In this document: positions 46,079-55,081 of the stretch, piece after piece
Numbering within the stretch: position 1 is the stretch's first letter
Layout: the number at the start of each line of letters is the position of its first letter
Origin: Gammaproteobacteria bacterium
GTDB taxonomy: Bacteria > Pseudomonadota > Gammaproteobacteria > JACKNK01
Length of the DNA: 64,000 nucleotides
Assembly (NCBI GenBank): GCA_024234895.1
Contig: JACKNJ010000007.1
Span: forward strand, 62,001 to 126,000
Direction: 5' to 3'
Notes under the pieces: model-generated
Told to the model about the DNA's origin: nothing
Seen by the model: the letters and a program-made list of their open reading frames with translations, nothing else
The model's database searches: none
Program-made: the position numbers and the translations under genes

Positions 46079-47095
46079 TCAGTTCTTGGACTTGTCCACG
46101 ATCTTCTTGATCCACGGCATCATCGCGCGCAGACGCTCGCCGGTGACTTCGATTGGGTGAGCGGCATTCAGACGGCGGTAGGCGGTCATGGACGCATAGT
46201 TCGTCTGCCCTTCCAGCACGAACGCCTTGGCGTATTCGCCGCTCTGGATGTTGTGCAGCGCCTGCTTCATGGCCTTGCGGGACTCGGCGTTGATGACCTT
46301 GGGGCCGGTCACGTACTCGCCGTACTCCGCGTTGTTGGAGATCGAGTAATTCATGTTGGCGATGCCGCCTTCGTACATGAGATCCACGATCAGCTTGAGC
46401 TCGTGCAGGCACTCGAAGTAGGCCATTTCCGGGGCGTAACCGGCCTCGGTCAGGGTCTCGAAACCGGCCTTGACCAGTTCGACGGCGCCGCCGCAGAGCA
46501 CGGCCTGCTCGCCGAACAGGTCGGTTTCGGTCTCGTCCTTGAAGCTGGTCTCGATGATGCCGGTGCGACCGCCGCCAATCGCGGAGGCGTAGGACAGCGC
46601 GGTGTCCTTGGCGGTGCCGGAGGCGTCCTGGTGGACCGCAATCAGATCGGGGATGCCGCCGCCACGGGTGAACTCGTTGCGCACGGTGTGACCCGGGGCC
46701 TTCGGCGCGATCATGATCACGTCGAGGTCGGCGCGCGGCACGATCTGGTTGTAGTGGATCGCGAAGCCGTGGGCGAAGGCCAGGGTCGCGCCCTGCTTCA
46801 GGTTCGGTGCCAGGACCTGCTTGTAGAGCTGGGACTGGAACTCGTCCGGGGTCAGGATCATGACCACGTCGGCGGAAGCGACCGCCTCGGGCACGTCGAG
46901 GACCTTGAGACCACCGGCCTCGGCCTTGGCGATCGAGGTGGAGCCCGGACGCAGACCGACCACGACATTGACGCCGCTGTCCTTCAGGTTGAGGGCGTGG
47001 GCATGGCCCTGGGAGCCGAAGCCGATGACCGCCACGGTCTTGCCCTGGATGATCGAAAGGTCGGCGTCTTTGTCGTAGTAGATGTTCAAAGCCAT
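46079..47095 (-). CDS. ilvC: Ketol-acid reductoisomerase
   Basis: This NADPH- and Mg-dependent enzyme converts acetolactate/acetohydroxybutyrate to the dihydroxy acids of valine and isoleucine synthesis. The Rossmann motif GFGSQGHAHALNL lies near residue 25. The catalytic knotted domain has DLFGEQAVLCGG, with the metal-binding aspartate and glutamate, and ISNNAEYGEY. At 338 residues it is class I. It is third in the ilvI-ilvH-ilvC set, after a REP-like repeat. Confidence 0.97.
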   Translation of the reverse strand: MALNIYYDKDADLSIIQGKTVAVIGFGSQGHAHALNLKDSGVNVVVGLRPGSTSIAKAEAGGLKVLDVPEAVASADVVMILTPDEFQSQLYKQVLAPNLKQGATLAFAHGFAIHYNQIVPRADLDVIMIAPKAPGHTVRNEFTRGGGIPDLIAVHQDASGTAKDTALSYASAIGGGRTGIIETSFKDETETDLFGEQAVLCGGAVELVKAGFETLTEAGYAPEMAYFECLHELKLIVDLMYEGGIANMNYSISNNAEYGEYVTGPKVINAESRKAMKQALHNIQSGEYAKAFVLEGQTNYASMTAYRRLNAAHPIEVTGERLRAMMPWIKKIVDKSKN

Positions 47096-47135
47096 GTCAG
47101 CTTCTCCCTGTTGATGTTTCGTATCGGGGTTCGTT

Positions 47136-47226
47136 GTAGGCCGGTTTAAGGAGCGCAGCGACGCAGCCGGCTTGGGGCTTCGATCAAAGCCTCATGCCGG
47201 CAACGCTTCGCTTTATGCCGGCCTAC
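47136..47226. repeat. REP-like palindrome, family A
   Basis: GTAGGCCGGTTTAAGGAGCG on the left and CTTTATGCCGGCCTAC on the right enclose a CGATCAAAGCC turn. It lies between ilvH and ilvC inside the operon and could reduce ilvC expression or set an mRNA processing point. Confidence 0.8.
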
Positions 47227-47247
47227 ATCGGGGTTTGGTTTGGTTGA

Positions 47248-47739
47248 TCAGATCGCCAGGCGGCGGCCTCCGCGGGCGATCGCGAGCGGGCCGGAGCGGA
47301 CGGTTTCCAGCACCAGCTTCGGGCCGAGGGTGTCGATGAAGGCGTCGAGCTTATCCGGCGCGCCGGTCAGCTCGATGATGTAGCTGGCGTCGGTGACGTC
47401 GACCACGGTGCCACGGAAGATGTCGGCCATGCGCTTGACCTCTTCGCGCGCGGAACCGGTGGCGCGCACCTTGATCAGCATGTGCTCGCGCTCGATGTGG
47501 CTGTCCTGGGTCAGGTCCAGCAGTTTGATCACGTCGATCAGCTTGTTCAGCTGCTTGGTGATCTGCTCAATGATCTGCTCGGTACCGTTGGTGACCAGGG
47601 TCATGCGCGAGACCGACGGGTCTTCGGTCGGCGCCACGGTCAGCGCCTCGATGTTGTAGCCGCGCGCGGAGAACAGGCCGGAGACGCGGGACAGCGCGCC
47701 GGATTCGTTTTCCATCAGGATGGAGATGATGTGTCGCAT
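47248..47739 (-). CDS. ilvH: Acetolactate synthase small (regulatory) subunit
   Basis: This regulatory subunit gives acetohydroxyacid synthase full activity and valine feedback sensitivity. An N-terminal ACT domain (ISILMENESGALSRVSGLFSARGYN) is followed by a C-terminal ACT-like half. It has 163 residues, the same as E. coli IlvH. It starts 15 bp after the large-subunit gene. Confidence 0.96.
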   Translation of the reverse strand: MRHIISILMENESGALSRVSGLFSARGYNIEALTVAPTEDPSVSRMTLVTNGTEQIIEQITKQLNKLIDVIKLLDLTQDSHIEREHMLIKVRATGSAREEVKRMADIFRGTVVDVTDASYIIELTGAPDKLDAFIDTLGPKLVLETVRSGPLAIARGGRRLAI

Positions 47740-47754
47740 GTCTTATCTCCTTCC

Positions 47755-49470
47755 TCAGATCAGGATCATTTCGTTCTGGCCGGCGCCGGCGGGAATCATC
47801 GGGTAGACGTTCTCGGTCGGGTCGGTCAGGAAGTTCATGAACACCAGGCGGTCCTTCATGGCCAGAGCCTCGCGGATCGCGCCTTCGACATCGCCGGGCT
47901 TCTCGATCTGCATGCCGACGTGGCCGTAGGCCTCGGCCAGCTTCACGAAGTCGGGCAGCGACTCCATGTAGCTCATCGCGTAGCGGCCCTGATAGAAGAA
48001 CTCCTGCCACTGGCGGACCATGCCGAGGTAGCCGTTGTTCAGGTTCAGGATCTTCAACGGCAGGTGGTACTGGAGGCAGGTGGAGAGCTCCTGGATGTTC
48101 ATCTGGATGGAGCCTTCACCGGTGATCGTGCACACGGTCGCGTCGGGATGCGCGAACTGCACGCCCATCGCAGACGGCAGGCCAAAGCCCATCGTGCCCA
48201 GACCACCGGAGTTGATCCAGCGGTTCGGCTTGTCGAACGGGTAATACTGCGCCGCCCACATCTGGTGCTGGCCGACGTCGGAGGTCACGAAGGCGTCGCC
48301 GCCGGTGAGCTTCCACAGCGTCTCGACCACGAACTGCGGCTTGATCACCTCGGCCGCGCGGTCGAAGCGCAGGCAGTCGGCGGAGCGCCATTCGTCGATC
48401 TGCTCCCACCAGGCGGCCAGCGCATCGGCGTCCGGGCGTTCGCTGGTGGCCTTGAGCACCTCGATCAGGTCGGTCAGCACGCTCTTCACGCCGCCGACGA
48501 TGGGGATGTCGACCTTCACGTTCTTGGAGATCGAGGCCGGGTCGATGTCGACGTGGACGATCTTGGCGTGCGGGCAAAACTTCTCGATGTTGCCGGTCAC
48601 GCGGTCGTCGAAGCGGGCGCCGATCGCGATCAGCACGTCGCTGTGATGCATGCCCATGTTGGCCTCGTAAGTGCCGTGCATGCCCAACATGCCGACGCTC
48701 AGCTTGTCGCTGGCCGGGAAGCCGCCCAGGCCCATCAGGGTGTTGGTGACCGGGTAACCGAGGAGGCGCGCGAACTCGGTGAGTTCAGCGGCGGCATGGT
48801 CGAGGATGATGCCGCCGCCGGTGTAGATCATCGGGCGCTTGGCCGAGAGGATCAGGTCCACGGCGCGCTTGATCTGGCCGGGGTGGCCCTTCACGTTCGG
48901 GTTGTAGGAACGGACTTCGACCGTTTCCGGGTACTCGAACACGCAGCGATGCGCGGTGACATCCTTGGGGATGTCGACCACGACCGGGCCGGGCCGGCCA
49001 CTGGTCGCGATATAGAAGGCCTTCTTGATGGTCGCGGCGAGGTCTCTGACGTCCTTGACCAGGAAGTTGTGCTTAACACAGGGCCGGGTGATGCCGATGG
49101 TGTCGACTTCCTGGAAGGCGTCGTTGCCGATCAGCGGCAGCGGCACCTGCCCGGTGAACACCACCAGCGGCACGGAATCCATGTAGGCATCGGCAATGCC
49201 GGTGACCGCGTTGGTCGCGCCGGGACCCGAGGTGACCAGCACCACGCCGGGCATATCGGTGGACTTGGCATAGCCTTCGGCGGCATGCACCGCGGCCTGC
49301 TCGTGACGCACCAGGATGTGTTCGATCTGATCCTGCTTGTAGAGCGCGTCGTAGATGTGCAGCACGGCCCCGCCGGGGTAACCGAACAGATGCTTCACAC
49401 CCTGCGCTTGCAGGCTACGGACAAAGATTTCGGCGCCGGTGATCGGCTCGCCGTGAGGGGTACTGCTCAC
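47755..49470 (-). CDS. ilvI: Acetolactate synthase large (catalytic) subunit
   Basis: This ThDP/FAD enzyme condenses pyruvate with a second 2-oxo acid at the head of branched-chain amino acid synthesis. The catalytic glutamate is in VRHEQAAVHAAEGYA. The FAD region and the ThDP motif GEGSIQMNIQELSTCLQYHLPLKILNLNN are present, with GLGTMGFGLPSAMGV. It has 571 residues from the GTG at 49468-49470, which has AAGGAG five bases upstream. It is first of ilvI-ilvH-ilvC. Confidence 0.96.
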   Translation of the reverse strand: MSSTPHGEPITGAEIFVRSLQAQGVKHLFGYPGGAVLHIYDALYKQDQIEHILVRHEQAAVHAAEGYAKSTDMPGVVLVTSGPGATNAVTGIADAYMDSVPLVVFTGQVPLPLIGNDAFQEVDTIGITRPCVKHNFLVKDVRDLAATIKKAFYIATSGRPGPVVVDIPKDVTAHRCVFEYPETVEVRSYNPNVKGHPGQIKRAVDLILSAKRPMIYTGGGIILDHAAAELTEFARLLGYPVTNTLMGLGGFPASDKLSVGMLGMHGTYEANMGMHHSDVLIAIGARFDDRVTGNIEKFCPHAKIVHVDIDPASISKNVKVDIPIVGGVKSVLTDLIEVLKATSERPDADALAAWWEQIDEWRSADCLRFDRAAEVIKPQFVVETLWKLTGGDAFVTSDVGQHQMWAAQYYPFDKPNRWINSGGLGTMGFGLPSAMGVQFAHPDATVCTITGEGSIQMNIQELSTCLQYHLPLKILNLNNGYLGMVRQWQEFFYQGRYAMSYMESLPDFVKLAEAYGHVGMQIEKPGDVEGAIREALAMKDRLVFMNFLTDPTENVYPMIPAGAGQNEMILI

Positions 49471-49651
49471 GTTGTCTCCTTGAGACGGTGGTAACCGCCT
49501 GTGCTGGGCCATTGCCGACCGGTAAGTCGGCGGGACCACCCCGAACGCGCTGCTTACGCGCACGGGGCGAAAGGACAGCGAAGCTAATCGCGAAGCCGTG
49601 CCGGGTCAAGCCTTGCCAAGGGGAAATTCCCTGTAACCCGCGAGCACAAAG

Positions 49652-49678
49652 AAAAACGCCCGCGAACGCGGGCGCTTT
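49652..49678 (-). terminator. Terminator of the HiPIP-like gene
   Basis: On the minus strand CGCCCGCG-TT-CGCGGGCG (49657-49674) forms a GC hairpin followed by TTTTTC, 23 bp beyond the stop at 49701. It separates this gene from the ilv operon. Confidence 0.9.
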
Positions 49679-49700
49679 CCGTCAACAGAACCGGCAATCC

Positions 49701-50051
49701 TCAGATCGCGTCCCACTTCTGCCAGGACTTCATCGGGCCGGTCTGCGGCCCGGTCATGGTCTGGAAATGATGGCTGTTGGCGTTGTTGCACCAGCCCAGG
49801 GATTCGCAGTGGACGTTCTTGCCCACGTCCATGACGCGGCGCTGGCCGCCCCAGAAGACGCAGGTTGCGCAAACGCCATCGGTATCCGCGGACACGATCA
49901 CCGCCGCCACGCCCGGCGCGCCGGCCATCGCGTGTCCGGCATGGCCATCGTGGCTGCCGGCATTGGCCTTGGCGGCCACGCCGCCCAACACACCGGCGGC
50001 GATCGCCGCACCACCGGTCTTCAGAAACTTGCGTCGATTCCCGTTATCCAT
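49701..50051 (-). CDS. Tat-exported HiPIP-like iron-sulfur protein
   Basis: This 116-residue protein has a twin-arginine signal (RRKFLKTGG, residues 6-14) and a His/Gly/Ala-rich mature N-terminus. Four cysteines are arranged as CATCVFWGG ... HCESLGWC, the C-x2-C ... C ... GW-C order of high-potential iron-sulfur proteins. HiPIPs carry electrons in the periplasm of purple and sulfur-oxidising bacteria. The spacing between the second and third cysteine is typical; the downstream segment NSHHFQTMTGPQTG is unusual, so it may be a divergent relative. Confidence 0.72.
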   Translation of the reverse strand: MDNGNRRKFLKTGGAAIAAGVLGGVAAKANAGSHDGHAGHAMAGAPGVAAVIVSADTDGVCATCVFWGGQRRVMDVGKNVHCESLGWCNNANSHHFQTMTGPQTGPMKSWQKWDAI

Positions 50052-50117
50052 GTCGCTTCCTCTCTTGGTTGTGCGGGGCGATGCGCCCCTTATGAAAACT
50101 CATCACCGGCGACGGGC

Positions 50118-50747
50118 TCAGCGACCGCCGCACTTGCCTCCACCACATTTGCCGCCACCACACTTCATGCCGCCATCGGACGACGTACCGCATTTGCCGC
50201 CGCCGCATTTCATGCCGCCGTCGGATGACATGCCGCACTTCCCGGCACCGCATTTCATGCCGCCGTGGGACGCACCGTCGCCCTTGTACGAGAGCCCCCG
50301 GATGGCCGCCTCCACGGTCTTGGTGGAACCATCCTCGAAGGTCAGCGTCGCGCTCAGGACCTCGCCCTCCTTCAATGGCGCATGCAGGCCGATGAGCATC
50401 ACGTGGTAACCGCCCGGGGCGAGGCTGGCTTCACCGTTGGCGGGAATATCGATTTTCCCGACCTGGCGCATGCGTGCGACGCCGTCTTCCATCAGATGGG
50501 TGTGCAGTTCGACGGTGCGGGCGACGTCACTGCTGGCCGAGACCAGCGCGTGCGCGGTTGACGCGGTGTTCTTCAGCGTCAGGAACATCGCCGACGTCGG
50601 CTGCATCGGCGGCATCGCACGTGCCCAGACATCGCTGACTTCGATCTTGTCGGCGACTCGGTCGCCGGCACTGGCCGTCGACAGCGAAGCGATCAGGGCA
50701 AACACGATGGCCACCATGGCCAGCGCCGGAAAGCGGAGATTTCGCAT
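50118..50747 (-). CDS. PCuAC copper chaperone with Cys-rich KCG-repeat tail
   Basis: This 209-residue exported protein has a signal peptide (FPALAMVAIVFALIASLSTASA) followed by a PCuAC/DUF461 domain. Copper ligands are expected in ELHTHLMEDGVARM and GGYHVMLIG; the domain delivers Cu(I) to cytochrome oxidase or buffers it. The last ~48 residues are tandem 15-residue units GGMKCGxGKCGxSSD ending in KCGGGKCGGR, with seven cysteines in KCG triplets. This tail is not part of normal PCuAC proteins and looks like a metal-binding module. It lies between a TonB copper receptor and the HiPIP-like gene. Confidence 0.88.
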   Translation of the reverse strand: MRNLRFPALAMVAIVFALIASLSTASAGDRVADKIEVSDVWARAMPPMQPTSAMFLTLKNTASTAHALVSASSDVARTVELHTHLMEDGVARMRQVGKIDIPANGEASLAPGGYHVMLIGLHAPLKEGEVLSATLTFEDGSTKTVEAAIRGLSYKGDGASHGGMKCGAGKCGMSSDGGMKCGGGKCGTSSDGGMKCGGGKCGGGKCGGR

Positions 50748-50828
50748 GAGACAGATACCTTTGGTTGTCGGAGAGGCAGGGTGCGACGCGCGCACCCTAC
50801 CCCATGAGCCGAACGGGGTGCGAACCGC

Positions 50829-52874
50829 TTAGAACGACCAGTTGAAACGCGCCCAGACCGAACGACCCGGCTCATTGACCTGCACCTGCGTCGGGTCGAA
50901 GGAGTTGGAGCGGTTCAGGTGGTTGGCGTAGGCCTCGTCGAACAGGTTGTCGACGCCGAAACGGACCTGCGAGGTCTTGGTCGGCGCGACGGTGCCGTAG
51001 ACGTCGAACACCCAGTAACCGGCGGTCTGGCCGACATCGAGGCCGCTGCCGGTGGTCACGTCGTCGTCGACGCGGGTCTGCTTGTCAGCCACGCGCAACT
51101 GCGTGCCGACGCTCCAGCCGGTGGTCGCGTAATCGAGGTTCACGGTGCCTTCCAGCGGCGGGGTCTGCGCGATCGCGCGGTTGTCGCTGGTGTTGGTGGC
51201 ATGCACGTAGGCCAGGCTGCCCTTCATCGACCAGTTGGCGTCGAAGCGCAGCGCGCCGCCGATCTCGTAGCCGTAGAGTTCGGCGTCGACGTTGCGGTAG
51301 ATGGTCGCGTTGTCGTTCAGCAGGATACCGGTCTGGCCGTGCGCGGCGTCGCGCAGGATGTAGTCGCTGACGTCGTTGTAATAGACCGCGCCGTTGACCG
51401 CGACGTCGCCCCAGTCGATATCCAGGCCGACCTCGATCTGATGATGCTGCTCGGGGTCGATGTTCGGGTTGCCGATCCAGCGACTCGCGGCGGCGCCGTT
51501 GGAGGCCATGTAGCGTTCGGTCGCGTCGGCGGTGCGCACGCTGCGGCTCAGACCCACCCAGGCGATACCGGGAACGCTGTCCAGGCCCTTTTCGTAGCGC
51601 AGGAAGCCGCCGACATTGTCCTCGCTGACATCGCGCGCGGTGGTGCCGTAGTACATCGTGTACAGCGTGTTCGGCGCCAGCATCGCGGGCTTCTCGCCGG
51701 CCCGGGAGGCACTGGCCTCGACGCGGTCGTAACGGACACCCGCCTTGAACACATCGCGCTCACCCATCGGCATGTCCAGTTCCGCGAACACGCCGCTCTG
51801 GTCGATCTCGACACCCGGCCACAGCACCGAGTTCTTGTTGTTGGCGGTGTCGTTGTAGCGGTCCGCCTCGCGCTCGTTGTTCTGGAAATCGACGCCGACC
51901 GTCCAGATCGACTCGCCGACCGCGATATCGCCGCTCAGACGGCCACTGACGGTGTCGGAAGTGGACGGCGCGCGCATGCGGGTGCCGGTCTGGTTGCGCA
52001 GCGTGTAGTTGTCCATGACGTGGGTGACCTCGGCGACCGAGATGTCCGCGTCGATCGCGGCGAACGGGCCGACCTCGGCGTCGTGACGTACGCGCAGGCG
52101 ATAGGTGTCGGCATCGGCCTGCGGGGAGTCCATGCCGGCGCCGGCGAACAGGATGTCATCGCTGCGCGAGAGGTCGATACCGACATCGATGCGGGTCGCG
52201 TCGTTGATGAACCCGCCCTGCAGGTTCAGGGCCTTCTCGGCATAGGCGGAGCGCACTTCCACGCCGTCGCCATCCTTATAGTTGTCGGCGTCCTTGGCGG
52301 TGGCGATGCCGCGCACCCAACTGGTCTCGTTGCCGACGGTCAGATCGGCGAAGCCGTCCTTGGTATCGCTGTTGCCGCGATAGCCGGCGCCGACCTTGCC
52401 GCGCAGCGTCTCACCCGCCGACAACGGCTTGCCCTCGCGCTCCAGCAACACGGTGCCGCCGGAACCGCCGCCGCCGTAACGCACGGTCTGGCTGCCCTTG
52501 ATGATGGTCACCTTGTCGAAGGTCTCGATCGGCGCGTAGGCGGTCGGCGGGTCCATGCGATTCGGGCAGCCGCCGTGCACATAGGCGCCGTCGAGCAGGA
52601 TGTTCAACTGGGTCTGCGTCTGTCCGCGGATGACCGGATCGATGCCGTGCCCGCCCATGCGTGAACCGGACACGCCCGGCACCGCGCGCAGCGCCTCGCC
52701 CGCGTCCGAGGACGGCGACGGCGCGATCACCGCGCCGCGCTCCACCTTCATGGTCGGCAGATCGATCGGCGTGGCCTCGACCTCGACCGTGCCCAGGCTC
52801 TCGGCGTGGGCGGCGGGCGCGCTCAGCACGGCGGCGATCAGGGCGGTCAAGGGGCGAACACGGAAGCGGGACAT
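50829..52874 (-). CDS. TonB-dependent copper receptor (OprC/NosA type)
   Basis: This outer-membrane beta-barrel is predicted to import copper. A signal peptide (about 1-24, APAAHA) is followed by a plug domain (TMKVERGAVIAPSPSSDAGEALRAVPGV ... GIDPVIRGQTQTQLNILLDG) with the OprC-type Cu site GGCPNRMDPP (C103, M107). A barrel of about 500 residues follows, ending in the C-terminal Phe (FNWSF) needed for assembly. It has 681 residues. The ATG at 52872-52874 has GGAG eight bases upstream. It is probably cotranscribed with the PCuAC gene. Confidence 0.9.
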   Translation of the reverse strand: MSRFRVRPLTALIAAVLSAPAAHAESLGTVEVEATPIDLPTMKVERGAVIAPSPSSDAGEALRAVPGVSGSRMGGHGIDPVIRGQTQTQLNILLDGAYVHGGCPNRMDPPTAYAPIETFDKVTIIKGSQTVRYGGGGSGGTVLLEREGKPLSAGETLRGKVGAGYRGNSDTKDGFADLTVGNETSWVRGIATAKDADNYKDGDGVEVRSAYAEKALNLQGGFINDATRIDVGIDLSRSDDILFAGAGMDSPQADADTYRLRVRHDAEVGPFAAIDADISVAEVTHVMDNYTLRNQTGTRMRAPSTSDTVSGRLSGDIAVGESIWTVGVDFQNNEREADRYNDTANNKNSVLWPGVEIDQSGVFAELDMPMGERDVFKAGVRYDRVEASASRAGEKPAMLAPNTLYTMYYGTTARDVSEDNVGGFLRYEKGLDSVPGIAWVGLSRSVRTADATERYMASNGAAASRWIGNPNIDPEQHHQIEVGLDIDWGDVAVNGAVYYNDVSDYILRDAAHGQTGILLNDNATIYRNVDAELYGYEIGGALRFDANWSMKGSLAYVHATNTSDNRAIAQTPPLEGTVNLDYATTGWSVGTQLRVADKQTRVDDDVTTGSGLDVGQTAGYWVFDVYGTVAPTKTSQVRFGVDNLFDEAYANHLNRSNSFDPTQVQVNEPGRSVWARFNWSF

Positions 52875-52925
52875 GCTTTCTACTCCAGGTGATGGTTGTT
52901 TTTTTGTCATAAGCGCGAGCCCCAA

Positions 52926-52997
52926 GTAGGAGCGGCTTCAGCCGCGATCGGCATCGGGAATACCCCAATCGCTGATCGCGGCTGAAGCCGCTCCTAC
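52926..52997. repeat. REP-like palindrome, family B
   Basis: GTAGGAGCGGCTTCAGCC and its complement GGCTGAAGCCGCTCCTAC lie at the two ends of a 72 bp element, with GCATCGGGAATACCCCAATC between them. It sits upstream of the TonB receptor gene, in the divergent gap to the TauE-like gene. Confidence 0.85.
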
Positions 52998-53196
52998 CTG
53001 AGGAAGCAAGATTTGGGGGCCCCTGGGGCAAACATCGGGCCACCCAAAAACCGGCGGGAATTCAGTCGCTTGCCACCCGACCATGCACCAGTACAGGGCA
53101 AATGACGGACCCATCTGCGGCATATCCCGCAATTCCCCCACGCACCCCGAAAAGTGCTTGGAGCATGCATTCCGGCTGGGCACAATCGCCGCCCAC

Positions 53197-53940
53197 ATGG
53201 ACCCGAGCCTCGCCCTCACCCCGCTGCTCGCCGCGTTCACCGTCGGCCTGCTGAGCACGCTGCACTGCGTATCGATGTGCGGCGGGATCATGGGCGCGCT
53301 GGTCATGGGCGTCGCCCCGAAATACCGCGAGAAAGGCGGCTCGCTGTTCGCCTTCGCGCTGGCCTACAACCTCGCCCGCGTGACCTCCTACACGCTTGCC
53401 GGCGCGCTGGTGGCGAGCTTCGGCTCCACGCTGTTCGGCTGGCTGCCGGCGGGCATCGGCCACGACGTGCTGCGCATCGCCGCCGGTGCCTTGATGCTCG
53501 GCATCGGCGTCTACCTGGCCGGCTGGTTCCCGCAATTCATGCGTATCGAGCGCATCGGCATGCCGCTGTGGCGCCGCATCGAACCGCTCACCCGCCGCCT
53601 GATGCCGGTCGACTCGCTGGCCAAGGCCTTCGGCTTCGGTCTGCTCTGGGGCTGGCTGCCTTGCGGACTGGTCTACGCGGTGCTGTTTACCGCCGCCGGC
53701 CAGGGCAGCGCGATCGCGGGCGGAACCTTCATGCTCGCTTTCGGTCTCGGTACATTGCCGACGGTGGTTGCCGCCGGTTTGTTGACCGGACGCATGGCGC
53801 ATCTGCCGCAAACCCCGTATCTACGTCGGGTCGGCGGCGTCTTCGTGATTGCGCTGGCGCTGCTGACCCTGTTGTTTCCCGGCCTCGGCACGCATATAAA
53901 CGTCGACGGCGTCTGTCTCATCCCACCCGCTGCGAACTGA
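53197..53940 (+). CDS. TauE/SafE-like (sulfite exporter family) membrane protein
   Basis: This 247-residue protein has about six transmembrane helices. The Cys/His motifs LHCVSMCGG (H23, C24, C28) and WGWLPCGLVY lie in the membrane. This subfamily is often found beside cbb3-oxidase maturation and heavy-metal genes, and its cysteines could bind copper; the sulfite-exporter name is only by homology. The ATG at 53197 was chosen as the first in-frame start before the hydrophobic segment. It overlaps no gene but the sigma-54 activator begins 3 bp after it. Confidence 0.82.
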   Translation: MDPSLALTPLLAAFTVGLLSTLHCVSMCGGIMGALVMGVAPKYREKGGSLFAFALAYNLARVTSYTLAGALVASFGSTLFGWLPAGIGHDVLRIAAGALMLGIGVYLAGWFPQFMRIERIGMPLWRRIEPLTRRLMPVDSLAKAFGFGLLWGWLPCGLVYAVLFTAAGQGSAIAGGTFMLAFGLGTLPTVVAAGLLTGRMAHLPQTPYLRRVGGVFVIALALLTLLFPGLGTHINVDGVCLIPPAAN

Positions 53941-53943
53941 ACC

Positions 53944-54897
53944 ATGCCCGCATTCGAATCCCGCCTGATCGGCCACTCCGCCGAATTCCTCCGCGTCCTG
54001 AACACCGCCAGGCTGATCGCCAACACCCAGGCGAACGTGCTCATCGTCGGCGAGAGCGGCACCGGCAAGGAATGCTTCGCCGAGGCCATGCACGCGCACG
54101 GTAGCCGCGCTGGCAAACCATTCGTGACGCTGAACTGCGCGGCGATCCCGGACAACCTGATCGAGGCGGAACTGTTCGGCTATCGCAAGGGCGCGTTCAC
54201 CGGCGCGACCAGCGATCAACGCGGCCACATCGCCGCCGCCGACGGCGGCACGCTGTTCCTCGACGAGGTCGGCGAGCTCAGCCTGATGGCGCAAGGCAAG
54301 CTGCTCCGCTTCCTCGAATCCCAGCAGATCCAGCCGCTGGGCGGCGGGGAACTCCGTCAGGTCAACGTCCGCGTGATCGCCGCCACCAACCGCGATCTGC
54401 ACCAGGACGTGCGCGACAAGCGCTTCCGCGAGGATCTCTACTACCGCCTGAATGTCGTGCCTCTGAATATCCCGCCGCTGCGCGAACGCCGCGAGGACGT
54501 GACCGAGATGCTCGACCATTTCACCGCCGACTTCGCCCGCCGCCACGGTGTCCGGGCGCCGGCCTACACCCCGGCCGCGCGCAAACGCCTCAAGGGCCAC
54601 AGCTGGCCCGGCAACGTGCGCGAACTGCGCAACCTCTGCGAGCGCATGGTCGTGCTTTTCCAGGGCCGCGAGATCGATGTCGCCGACCTGCCGACGGAAA
54701 TCCATGCCCCGGCGAGTCACGCCGTGTCGCGCCTGTTCCAGCTGCCGGCCACCGGCATCGATCTGAACGCGCTGGAAGCCGATGTGCTCGGCCAGGCCAT
54801 GGCCATGGCCTCCGGCAACCGCAGCGGCGCGGCCCGCCTGCTCGGCATCAGCCGCGACACGCTGCTCTACCGCCTCAAGAAATACGAGCTCGACTAA
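53944..54897 (+). CDS. Sigma-54-dependent activator (PspF-like, no receiver)
   Basis: This 317-residue protein consists of an AAA+ domain and a C-terminal Fis-type helix-turn-helix. It has Walker A GESGTGKE, the sigma-54 contact loop GAFTGA, Walker B GGTLFLDEVGEL, the arginine fingers in DLYYRLNVVPL, and the DNA-binding NRSGAARLLGISRDTLLYRLKKYEL. It has no N-terminal sensory domain, as in PspF, so its activity must be controlled by a partner protein. It is translated directly after the TauE-like gene. Confidence 0.92.
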   Translation: MPAFESRLIGHSAEFLRVLNTARLIANTQANVLIVGESGTGKECFAEAMHAHGSRAGKPFVTLNCAAIPDNLIEAELFGYRKGAFTGATSDQRGHIAAADGGTLFLDEVGELSLMAQGKLLRFLESQQIQPLGGGELRQVNVRVIAATNRDLHQDVRDKRFREDLYYRLNVVPLNIPPLRERREDVTEMLDHFTADFARRHGVRAPAYTPAARKRLKGHSWPGNVRELRNLCERMVVLFQGREIDVADLPTEIHAPASHAVSRLFQLPATGIDLNALEADVLGQAMAMASGNRSGAARLLGISRDTLLYRLKKYELD

Positions 54898-54906
54898 GCC
54901 TCAGAT

Positions 54907-55057
54907 GTAGGCCGGCTTAAGGAGCGCAGCGACGTAGCCGGCTTGAGGCTCCGTTCCATGGCACCAAGCCGGCAACACCGCTGCGTGGCTTATACCGGCC
55001 TACGCCTCCGCTCCACCACCGAATGCCCCGACCGTTGGCTGAGCGGAGTCGAAGCCA
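54907..55057. repeat. REP-like repeats: family A copy plus family C half copy
   Basis: GTAGGCCGGCTTAAGGAGCG to GGCTTATACCGGCCTAC (54907-55003) is a family A palindrome. CTGAGCGGAGTCGAAGCC (about 55036-55055) is a family C unit. Together they fill most of the gap between two convergent genes. Confidence 0.75.
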
Positions 55058-55081
55058 ACCCTCGTTCACGGGCAAGCCCGC

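Noticed and set aside
49471..49610. Possible attenuator leader peptide upstream of ilvI
   Set aside because: The open frame there has no run of Leu/Ile/Val codons and no terminator/antiterminator pair before ilvI.
52998..53196. FNR/Anr box upstream of the TauE-like gene
   Set aside because: No TTGAT-N4-ATCAA-type palindrome is present in the gap.
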